The notes under the pieces are model-generated. The model ran no database searches, was not told the origin of the DNA, and was given only the letters and a program-made list of their open reading frames with translations. From contig PXAW01000127.1 in the NCBI GenBank assembly GCA_003567055.1, positions 1 through 8,332 on the forward strand: a DNA stretch of 8,332 nt, written 5' to 3'. Source of the stretch: Hyphomicrobiales bacterium. Lineage in GTDB: Bacteria > Pseudomonadota > Alphaproteobacteria > Rhizobiales > Beijerinckiaceae. Positions 1-5,547 of this stretch are shown piece after piece; position 1 is the first letter of the stretch; the number at the start of each line of letters is the position of its first letter. Position numbers and translations under genes: made by a program.

Positions 1-433
1 CGAGCCCGAGATGCTCCTGGAAGAACCAGTTCACCTCGTCGAGACCACCCCCCTGATAGTACCAGCCCCACATGTCGGACCAGTCCATCCCGAAGGGGCC
101 GGCGGGGCCGGACGAGACCATCACGGCGGCGCGATCCTTGCCGACCCAGAAGCCGGACCAGGCATGCGCACCGTCGATCACCTCGTCATGGGTGGCGTCG
201 AGCACTTCGAAGGCCGGCACGATCGCGCCGGCGGGCAACGTTTCGATATTCAGGCGACCACCGGTATAGCGCGCGACTTCCTCGGCCCATTCCTGAAAAT
301 GCAGGAATTGCGGGTCGCCGGCGGGATAGGCCGATTGAAAGGTCAGATTGAAGGATTCCTGGGCAAAACCGGCCCCCGGTGCGAGCATGAGGGCGCCGAT
401 GACGGCCCCTCCAAGGACACGTTTATGTACCAT
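1..433 (-). CDS. TRAP transporter solute-binding protein, DctP family (N-terminal part, cut by window edge)
   Basis: Periplasmic binding protein that would capture an organic acid or similar anion and deliver it to a DctQM membrane permease. Only the first 144 residues are present; the usual length is about 340-370. Residues 1-24 form a Sec signal peptide (basic start MVHKR, hydrophobic core, cleavage after GFA before QES). The mature start reads LTFQSAYPAGDPQF, followed by GGRLNIETLPAGAIVPAFEVLDA, a pattern typical of the family, and then GPFGMDWSDMWGWYYQGGG, which resembles the subgroup often annotated as mannitol/chloroaromatic TRAP receptors. The ATG is supported by GGGGAGA (442-448) eight bases upstream. 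A perfect inverted repeat lies 46 bp upstream of the start codon. The dctQ and dctM genes would be expected beyond the left edge. The family is clear; the substrate cannot be told. Confidence 0.88.
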   Translation of the reverse strand, partial: MVHKRVLGGAVIGALMLAPGAGFAQESFNLTFQSAYPAGDPQFLHFQEWAEEVARYTGGRLNIETLPAGAIVPAFEVLDATHDEVIDGAHAWSGFWVGKDRAAVMVSSGPAGPFGMDWSDMWGWYYQGGGLDEVNWFFQEHLGL

Positions 434-673
434 GAAAAGAATCTCCCCGTTTACTTGCTACATCGCAGCATCCTTTATCGCGTTGCAATATTTGCAACGC
501 TGACGCTACGATAACATAAGAAGAACGGGGGCGCACGCACGATGGCAGACGCGAGCTCCGTCAACCCGTTTGCCTGACGGGCGCATACTGAGCCGGGAAA
601 TCAGAAAATTCTTGCTTTCCAGAGATTTGCATCTGAATTTCGCAAGTTGAAAATCATCAATGCAGTGGTTTTA
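434..673. other. Intergenic region between the Crp-like regulator and the TRAP gene
   Basis: This 240-bp stretch carries no credible gene; the open frames crossing it on the plus strand are antisense shadows of the flanking genes. It is more AT-rich than the genes, notably near 600-670. It holds the TRAP ribosome binding site (442-448), the 21-bp inverted repeat at 480-500, and a weak hairpin at 558-580 (CCGTCA, 11-base loop, TGACGG; an alternative 5-bp pairing competes with it). The hairpin lacks a T-run on either side, so a terminator for the regulator gene is not shown. The position of the TRAP promoter could not be fixed. Confidence 0.6.
480..500. promoter_or_regulatory. Perfect 21-bp inverted repeat, candidate operator of the TRAP gene
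   Basis: Two 9-base arms (GCGTTGCAA and TTGCAACGC) flank the three-base spacer TAT. The core is TTGCAA-TAT-TTGCAA, and TTGCAA is itself self-complementary, so the site is also a direct repeat. It sits 46 bp upstream of the TRAP ATG, where a promoter or operator is expected. The size and symmetry suit a dimeric helix-turn-helix repressor such as a LacI, GntR or MarR type. Which protein binds is not known from the sequence; the neighbouring Crp-like regulator is one candidate, although the core does not match the classical CRP or FNR half-sites. Confidence 0.6.
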
Positions 674-1420
674 CTATTTGAAACCGTGGCGCGCCTTTTC
701 CACATGCCGGTCGAACGCATCCCGAGACTGCCAGGCATAGGATGCCACGATACGGCGATAGGCATCCGAAGCGCGCGCTTCCAGCCCGCCCCGATCATTC
801 ACGGTCACCTTGCCGCGCGAATAGGTGATGATGCCTTCGCGCCCGAGATCTGTGCAGACGGCATTCACGGTCGCGCGGCGCAGCCCGAGCGCCTCGGCGA
901 GGCTCTCCTGCGTGATCTGAATGGTATCGCCGTGCACGGAATCATGGGCATGCAGCAACCGTCTCGCCACCCGCTCCGGCGCATGACCGAGCGAATTGCA
1001 GGCGACGCTTTCCATCAGCTGCACGATCAGCGATCGCCCGTAGAGGATCAGGGCGGTATAGAGACAGGGAAAGCGCTCCAGCGCCTCGGTCATCGTCGCG
1101 AGCGGAATCCAGGTGGCGACGCCGGGTACGCGGGTGACCGAACGGCTGAGCGTGGCACCGCCGCCGAGGATCATGGACAGGCCGATCATGCCCTCCGGGC
1201 CGATGGCCGTCTGCTCGGCGACTCGCCCGTCATCGCGGATTGCGAGCAGCGAAATCTGGCCGGAATGCGGGAACACGGCATGGGACAACGTGCCGGTCGG
1301 CTCGAAGATCACCTCTCCCGCCTGCATATTGCGCGTCAGGGCCTTGCCGGCGATGAAATCCCGCGCATCGGGGCGCAACAATGGCAATATCAGACTCCCG
1401 TTAGGGAAGTAATCCGACAC
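674..1420 (-). CDS. Crp/Fnr-family transcriptional regulator
   Basis: Cytoplasmic DNA-binding regulator of 248 residues. Residues about 20-140 fit the cyclic-nucleotide-binding beta-barrel plus dimer helix. Residues about 165-212 fit the winged helix-turn-helix of the Crp type: ITQESLAEALGLRRATVNAV followed by LGREGIITYSRGKVTVNDR. It has no N-terminal cysteine cluster, so it is not an oxygen-sensing FNR. The CRP cAMP signature (FGE...RS) is not conserved: the matching stretch is PEGMIGLSMILGGGATLSRS, so cAMP is unlikely to be the ligand. This form is common in Alphaproteobacteria, often with unknown signal. The start is GTG, chosen because AGGAG (1427-1431) lies six bases upstream. The stop is TAG directly followed by TAA. 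It is divergent from ETF-QO and upstream of the TRAP gene on the same strand, so either could be a target; this is inference. Confidence 0.85.
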   Translation of the reverse strand: MSDYFPNGSLILPLLRPDARDFIAGKALTRNMQAGEVIFEPTGTLSHAVFPHSGQISLLAIRDDGRVAEQTAIGPEGMIGLSMILGGGATLSRSVTRVPGVATWIPLATMTEALERFPCLYTALILYGRSLIVQLMESVACNSLGHAPERVARRLLHAHDSVHGDTIQITQESLAEALGLRRATVNAVCTDLGREGIITYSRGKVTVNDRGGLEARASDAYRRIVASYAWQSRDAFDRHVEKARHGFK

Positions 1421-1426
1421 ACCCGA

Positions 1427-1431
1427 CTCCT
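1427..1431 (-). promoter_or_regulatory. Ribosome binding site fixing the GTG start of the Crp-like gene
   Basis: AGGAG on the minus strand, six bases from the GTG at 1420. No ATG in the same frame nearby has a comparable site, so it decides the start. Confidence 0.6.
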
Positions 1432-1506
1432 GACAATCTGCCGACCCGGCAATCTGAAAGACAATGCATGGGCAAGTTCAACCCGTGCCTGTGAATTGCG
1501 GCGACT

Positions 1507-1535
1507 CTCATAGCGTGCGTAGCTGTGTTACGCAA
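1507..1535 (-). promoter_or_regulatory. Candidate promoter of the Crp-like gene, with an inverted repeat in its spacer
   Basis: On the minus strand, TTGCGT (1530-1535) and TATGAG (1507-1512) are separated by 17 bases, the ideal sigma-70 spacing, though each box matches consensus only partly (3 of 6 and 4 of 6). The spacer contains the inverted repeat TGCGTA-N7-TACGCA (1516-1534). The promoter would start transcription about 80 bp before the GTG. A factor bound at the repeat would block RNA polymerase, which would fit autoregulation. This is inferred from sequence alone. Confidence 0.3.
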
Positions 1536-1781
1536 CAGACAAAGGATCTTCTGGGTAAATACCAATAATCCCAAATGTCATCCACCCGACAGGTTCCGAC
1601 GAGCCGCCTGCATACCCGTTGCGGATCACGACCGCAGGCTATCGGCCATGGTTCGGCGCCGGCGCGATGCTTTGCCCGTTCGACAGATGCGGCTGGACGG
1701 TTTATCTGGAAGCATTATGGTCTGACGCATTCCGTTGCGATAAGGCGGCCCTTTCGCGGCGTCCGCCCCATCGCACCGAAA

Positions 1782-1799
1782 CGGCGGGTTGATCCGCCG
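1782..1799 (+). other. Hairpin in the probable ETF-QO leader
   Basis: CGGCGG, loop GTTGAT, CCGCCG gives a perfect 6-bp GC stem. It is followed at 1806-1817 by a second small repeat, CGCTC-GA-GAGCG. Both lie 18-53 bp before the ribosome binding site of ETF-QO. No T-run follows, so a terminator is unlikely; a role in the leader mRNA is possible but unproven. Confidence 0.35.
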
Positions 1800-1834
1800 G
1801 ATACGCGCTCGAGAGCGAACCAGAACAGCGCCCT

Positions 1835-1841
1835 AAGGAGG
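1835..1841 (+). promoter_or_regulatory. Strong Shine-Dalgarno of ETF-QO
   Basis: AAGGAGG matches the 16S rRNA 3' end perfectly and lies seven bases before the ATG at 1849. An earlier ATG at 1844 is only two bases from it and opens a two-codon frame (ATG GCA TGA), so the start at 1849 is preferred. Confidence 0.8.
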
Positions 1842-1848
1842 CAATGGC

Positions 1849-3543
1849 ATGACTACGCAGAACGGGGCCGAGCTGCCCGAACGCGAATCGATGGATTTCG
1901 ACGTCGTGATCGTGGGCGCGGGCCCTGCCGGGCTGGCCGCCGCCATCCGCATCAGGCAGATCGCGGCCGAGGCGGGCGAGGATTATTCCGTCGTCGTGGT
2001 CGAGAAGGGGGCCGATATCGGCGCGCATATTCTCTCCGGCGCCGTGATCGATCCCAGCGGCCTTGATGCGCTTCTGCCCGCATGGCGCGAGGATCCCGAA
2101 CGCCCGCTGAAGACGCAGGTCACCGACGACCAGTTCCTTTTCCTCGGCCCAGCCGGCGGCATTCGCCTGCCCAATTTCGCCATGCCGAAGCTGATGAACA
2201 ATCACGGCAATTACATCGGCTCCCTCGGCGAGGTTGCCCGCTGGCTGGCTCCGCAGGCCGAGGCGCTGGGCGTCGAGATCTATCCCGGCTTCGCGGCGGC
2301 GGAGGTGCTGCATGACGCGGAGGGCCGCGTGCTCGGCATCGCCACCGGCGATATGGGCGTCGATCGCGAAGGCAAGCCCGGGCCGAATTTCACCCGCGGC
2401 ATGGAATTGCGCGGCAAGTACACGCTCTTCGCCGAGGGCGCGCGCGGCCATCTCACCAAGCAGCTGATCCGCAAGTTCGATCTCGATGCCGGACGCGAGC
2501 CGCAGAAATACGGCATCGGCATCAAGGAAGTCTGGGAGGTCTCGCCCGAGCAGCATCGCCCGGGCCTCGTGCAGCACTCCTTCGGCTGGCCGCTCGACAA
2601 CCGCACCGGCGGCGGCTCGTGGCTGTACCATTACGGAGAGAATCTCGTCTCGGTCGGTTTCGTCATTCATCTGAACTACGAAAATCCGACGCTCTCGCCC
2701 TTCGACGAGATGCAGCGTTTCAAGACGCATCCGATGATCGCGCCGATCTTCGAGGGCGGCAAGCGCATCGGCTACGGCGCGCGCGCCATCGTCGAGGGCG
2801 GCTGGCAATCGGTGCCGAAGCTCGCCTTCCCCGGCGGCTGTCTCGTCGGCGATGCGGCGGGCTTCGTCAACGTGCCGCGCATCAAGGGCAGCCACAACGC
2901 CATCCATTCCGGCATGCTCTGCGCCGAGCATCTCGTCACCGCCCTGCGTGAGGGGCGCGCCAATGACGAGATCGCCAGCTATGACGAAGCCTGGCAGGCT
3001 TCCGCAGTGGGGCAGGACCTCAAGCCCGTGCGCAACGTCAAGCCGCTCTGGTCGAAATTCGGCACGATGCTCGGCATCGGCCTGGGCGGGCTCGACATGT
3101 GGACGAACCAGCTCTTCAAGAGCTCGCTCTTCGGCACGATGAGCCATGGCAAGCCCGACCATGCCACGCTCAAGCCGATCGACCAGGTCAAGCATCTGAG
3201 CTATCCCAAGCCGGACGGCGTCCTGACCTTCGACAAGCTCTCCTCGGTCTTCCTCTCCAATACGAATCACGAGGAAGAGCAGCCCTGTCACCTGACGCTG
3301 AAGGATGCCAGCATCCCGATCGCGCAGAACCTGCCGAAATACGGCGAGCCGGCACGGCTTTATTGTCCGGCGGGGGTGTACGAGGTGGTCTACGAGGACG
3401 AGGCGAAGAAGACCAATCCGCGTTTCGTGATCAACGCCCAGAACTGCGTCCACTGCAAGACCTGCGACATCAAGGACCCGGCCCAGAACATCAACTGGGT
3501 CACGCCGGAAGGCGGCGGCGGGCCGGTCTATCCGAACATGTGA
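1849..3543 (+). CDS. Electron transfer flavoprotein-ubiquinone oxidoreductase (ETF-QO)
   Basis: Inner-membrane-associated enzyme that takes electrons from reduced ETF and passes them to ubiquinone, linking fatty-acid and amino-acid oxidation to respiration. The 564 residues match the usual family length. Residues 17-28 hold the FAD dinucleotide-binding motif (FDVVIVGAGPAG), with the ribose-binding acidic residue E52 at the end of the second strand (VVVVEKG). The segment GGCLVGDAAGFVNVPRIKGSHNAIHSG is the second flavin-binding motif of this family. The hydrophobic stretch LWSKFGTMLGIGLGGLDMW, around residues 400-420, fits the membrane-inserting, quinone-side region. The C-terminal 4Fe-4S domain has all four cysteines, C506, C533, C536 and C539, in the CxxCxxC...P arrangement. 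The start is fixed by a perfect Shine-Dalgarno. The gene appears intact. It is the first of three rightward genes, but strong hairpins after it may end its transcript. Confidence 0.96.
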   Translation: MTTQNGAELPERESMDFDVVIVGAGPAGLAAAIRIRQIAAEAGEDYSVVVVEKGADIGAHILSGAVIDPSGLDALLPAWREDPERPLKTQVTDDQFLFLGPAGGIRLPNFAMPKLMNNHGNYIGSLGEVARWLAPQAEALGVEIYPGFAAAEVLHDAEGRVLGIATGDMGVDREGKPGPNFTRGMELRGKYTLFAEGARGHLTKQLIRKFDLDAGREPQKYGIGIKEVWEVSPEQHRPGLVQHSFGWPLDNRTGGGSWLYHYGENLVSVGFVIHLNYENPTLSPFDEMQRFKTHPMIAPIFEGGKRIGYGARAIVEGGWQSVPKLAFPGGCLVGDAAGFVNVPRIKGSHNAIHSGMLCAEHLVTALREGRANDEIASYDEAWQASAVGQDLKPVRNVKPLWSKFGTMLGIGLGGLDMWTNQLFKSSLFGTMSHGKPDHATLKPIDQVKHLSYPKPDGVLTFDKLSSVFLSNTNHEEEQPCHLTLKDASIPIAQNLPKYGEPARLYCPAGVYEVVYEDEAKKTNPRFVINAQNCVHCKTCDIKDPAQNINWVTPEGGGGPVYPNM

Positions 3544-3552
3544 GGCGGCTCG

Positions 3553-3571
3553 CGCCCGGATTGTCCGGGCG
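3553..3571 (+). terminator. Hairpin just after ETF-QO, possible terminator
   Basis: CGCCCGG, loop ATTGT, CCGGGCG is a perfect 7-bp GC-rich stem starting 10 bases after the ETF-QO stop codon. Outer wobble and C-G pairs could extend it. No T-run follows (the next bases are TGGCAACC), so it is not a textbook intrinsic terminator. Its position right after the stop favours a role in 3' end formation or mRNA protection. It also covers the GTG at 3571, which argues against a gene start there. Confidence 0.45.
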
Positions 3572-3643
3572 TGGCAACCTTACACCTTGAAGCGGCGGGG
3601 CGATGGGGCCATGCTGTCGCCACGGATCGCGGTTATGGCGAAT

Positions 3644-3669
3644 CCGACCTGCCGCGCGCGGCAGGTCGG
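3644..3669. promoter_or_regulatory. Perfect 26-bp palindrome between ETF-QO and the TPR gene
   Basis: The arms CCGACCTGCC and GGCAGGTCGG flank the self-complementary centre GCGCGC. As RNA it would fold into an 11-bp stem with a CGCG tetraloop. No T-run follows. A TATAAA at 3682-3687 lies 12 bp after it; if that is a -10 box, the -35 region falls in the right arm and the palindrome would be placed as an operator. The alternatives are a second terminator stem for ETF-QO or a dispersed repeat. The symmetry is certain; the role is not. Confidence 0.5.
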
Positions 3670-3701
3670 CGCTCAGGGCCGTATAAACCCCGCCTGAACT
3701 C

Positions 3702-3706
3702 AGGAG
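3702..3706 (+). promoter_or_regulatory. Ribosome binding site supporting the GTG start of the TPR gene
   Basis: AGGAG lies 11 bases before the GTG at 3718, slightly farther than ideal. It is the only good site near an in-frame start codon; the other in-frame GTG, at 3571, sits inside a hairpin and would put 49 poorly conserved-looking residues before the signal peptide. Confidence 0.45.
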
Positions 3707-3717
3707 TTATCGCCCTC

Positions 3718-5547
3718 GTGTTCGCTCGCCAACCGCCTGACGCCATCTCTTCCTGCGCACGCATCCTGATTCGGGGAGCGGCCACTCTCGCGCTTGCGCT
3801 CCTGATCAGCCTCGCCCCGAGACCCGGTGCGGGTCTCGCGCAGGAGGGTCCGCGCCTTGATGACCTGCGCGAGATCCCCTCCCCCGCGCGCAGCGTCGCG
3901 GGGAACTTTCTCGCCGCCCATGTCGCCGGTTTCGCCGGAGACACCACCGCTTCCGCCACCTTCTATCGCCGCCTGTTCGATATGGTGACGGACAATCCGG
4001 CGCTTCTGGAAAACGCCTTCATCGCCTTCCTCGCGGATGGCGACATGACCTATGCCCTGCGTGCCGCCGAGCAGATTCTCGATATCGATCCCGGCAACAG
4101 CCTCGCGCAGCTCGCCCAGGCCGTCGGCGACATCCGGCAGAACCGCCACGCTGCGGCCCGGTCGCGCCTCGAACCGGGTGGGCGTGGCAATACGGCCGAT
4201 CTCACGGCGACGCTGCTGCGGGCCTGGGCTTATGCCGGCAGCGGGCTGGAGGAAGATGCGCTCCTCACCATCGACCGGCTGGAGGGCGAGGCCAGCTACG
4301 AGATCTTCCGGCTCTATCACGGGGCGCTGATCGCGAGCCTGCTCGGGGAGACCGAGATCGCGCGCACGCGTTTCGCTGCGGCGCTTGAAGCACAGCCGCG
4401 CGCGCTGAGCATCGTCGATGCCTATGCCCGTTTCGCCGCCCGGGACGGGCGCGCGGAGGACGCGATCGCAGCCTATGAGGGCTTTCTCGAAACCTTCACC
4501 CGCCATCCGATCGCCCGTGCCAATCTCGCGGCCTTGCGCGCCGGCGAAAGCCTGCCACGCGCCGTCTCCAGCGTGAACGAGGGCGCATCCGAAGTGCTCT
4601 ACGGGCTCGGCTCGGTGGGTATCAGCGATGGTGACGATCTCGTCGCGCTGATCTATCTGCGCCTTGCGCTCCACCTCGCACCGGCCCACGACATGGCGCT
4701 GGCGACACTTGCCGAACTCCTCGAATCGCGTGCGCAATACGCTGCGGCGATCGAGACTTTCAATACGATTCCGGCGGATTCTCCGCTTCATGCCGGCGCG
4801 CAGGTCGATATCGGCATGCTGCTCGAGCGGCTCGACCGCAAGGAGGATGCCGTCGCGCATCTCGAGGCGATCATTGCGCGCGATGCGCAGAATCGGGAAG
4901 CCATCGTGGCGCTGGCCAATATCCAGCGCATGCGCCGCAACTTCCCTGAAGCCGCCGAGATGTATTCGCGCGCCATCGATCTCATCGAGACGCCGGAATC
5001 CGGCGACTGGACGCTGTTCTTCTTCCGCGGCGCCTCGCTGGAGCGCTCCGGCGAATGGGAGCGCGCAGAGGCCGATCTGAAGCAGGCGCTGGAGCTCGTT
5101 CCGGAGACCTCACCACTGGGTGAGGCGCAGATCCTCAATTATATCGGGTATTCCTGGGTCGACATGGATATCCGCCTTGATGAAGGCTACGCGAAGATCC
5201 AGCGGGCGATCGAACTCGCACCGAATGACGGGCACATCATCGACAGCCTCGGCTGGGCCTATTTCAAGCTCGGACAATACGAGGATGCGGTACGCGAACT
5301 CGAGCGCGCCATCGAGCATCTGCCCAACGATCCCGTCGTCAACGATCACCTCGGCGATGTCTACTGGCGCGTCGGGCGCAAGCTCGAAGCGCGCTTCCAG
5401 TGGGAGCGCGCTCTCGCCAATGATCCCGAGGATGACGACCGCGAGATGATCGAGCGCAAGCTCGAGGTGGGGCTTGACGAGGCCGAGGCCCATTCGCGCA
5501 AGAGCGAGGCCGGGGAGGTCACCGGGAAGGCGCGCGAGGGTGGCTGA
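3718..5547 (+). CDS. Exported tetratricopeptide-repeat (TPR) protein
   Basis: Protein of 609 residues with an N-terminal Sec signal peptide (arginines, hydrophobic core LIRGAATLALALLISLA, likely cleavage after GLA near residue 41), so it should act in the periplasm or at the envelope. There is no lipobox cysteine at the cleavage site. The rest is a helical array of about ten or more TPR units from about residue 60 to 572; the clearest are at 358-391, 392-425, 472-503, 505-538 (IDSLGWAYFKLGQYEDAVRE) and 539-572. The last 35 residues are charged and probably disordered. TPR arrays are protein-binding scaffolds; the partner is not evident. The GTG start at 3718 was preferred over 3571. ispE begins within its last codons, suggesting coexpression. 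I recall a TPR gene next to ispE and ETF-QO in related genomes, but its function there is not established to my knowledge. Confidence 0.82.
   Translation: MFARQPPDAISSCARILIRGAATLALALLISLAPRPGAGLAQEGPRLDDLREIPSPARSVAGNFLAAHVAGFAGDTTASATFYRRLFDMVTDNPALLENAFIAFLADGDMTYALRAAEQILDIDPGNSLAQLAQAVGDIRQNRHAAARSRLEPGGRGNTADLTATLLRAWAYAGSGLEEDALLTIDRLEGEASYEIFRLYHGALIASLLGETEIARTRFAAALEAQPRALSIVDAYARFAARDGRAEDAIAAYEGFLETFTRHPIARANLAALRAGESLPRAVSSVNEGASEVLYGLGSVGISDGDDLVALIYLRLALHLAPAHDMALATLAELLESRAQYAAAIETFNTIPADSPLHAGAQVDIGMLLERLDRKEDAVAHLEAIIARDAQNREAIVALANIQRMRRNFPEAAEMYSRAIDLIETPESGDWTLFFFRGASLERSGEWERAEADLKQALELVPETSPLGEAQILNYIGYSWVDMDIRLDEGYAKIQRAIELAPNDGHIIDSLGWAYFKLGQYEDAVRELERAIEHLPNDPVVNDHLGDVYWRVGRKLEARFQWERALANDPEDDDREMIERKLEVGLDEAEAHSRKSEAGEVTGKAREGG

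Larger units (their letters stand above)
1421..1848. other. 428-bp divergent intergenic region between the Crp-like gene and ETF-QO
   Basis: No credible gene was found. The open frames here (for example from 1575 into 2066) run into ETF-QO in the wrong frame and give arginine-rich sequence without family resemblance. Seen inside: a direct repeat of CAATCTG at 1434-1440 and 1450-1456 (16-bp period) just upstream of the regulator's ribosome binding site; a candidate promoter with an inverted repeat at 1507-1535; a short TGCGG/CCGCA inverted repeat at 1620-1636; and two small hairpins at 1782-1799 and 1806-1817 in the probable ETF-QO leader. A convincing ETF-QO promoter was not recognised. Confidence 0.6.

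Noticed and set aside
11..514. 167-codon plus-strand open frame at the left edge
   Set aside because: It is antisense to the TRAP binding protein, whose signal peptide and family motifs are clear on the minus strand.
558..580. Hairpin CCGTCA/TGACGG as terminator of the Crp-like gene
   Set aside because: The stem is six base pairs with an 11-base loop, a competing pairing exists, and there is no T-run on either strand.
647..1513. 288-codon plus-strand open frame across the Crp-like gene
   Set aside because: It is antisense to a gene with recognisable Crp domains and a good ribosome binding site; its product is His/Arg-rich and unlike any family I know.
1575..2066. 163-codon plus-strand open frame before and into ETF-QO
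   Set aside because: It is out of frame with ETF-QO, overlaps it by over 200 bp, is arginine-rich, and has no ribosome binding site that I can see.
1702..3453. 583-codon minus-strand open frame across ETF-QO
   Set aside because: It is fully antisense to a clear, intact ETF-QO gene. Long antisense frames are common in high-GC coding DNA, and the translation shows no family resemblance.
3571..3717. GTG 3571 as start of the TPR gene
   Set aside because: The codon is the last part of a stable hairpin, and the extra 49 residues would precede a normal signal peptide; GTG 3718 has AGGAG upstream.
3700..4860. 386-codon minus-strand open frame within the TPR gene
   Set aside because: It is antisense to the TPR array, which has a signal peptide and repeated motifs in the plus frame.
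5474..5539. ATG 5474 as start of ispE
   Set aside because: It would add 22 Arg/Pro-rich residues encoded inside the TPR gene and would lengthen an already long IspE; GTG 5540 fits the family start and has a ribosome binding site.
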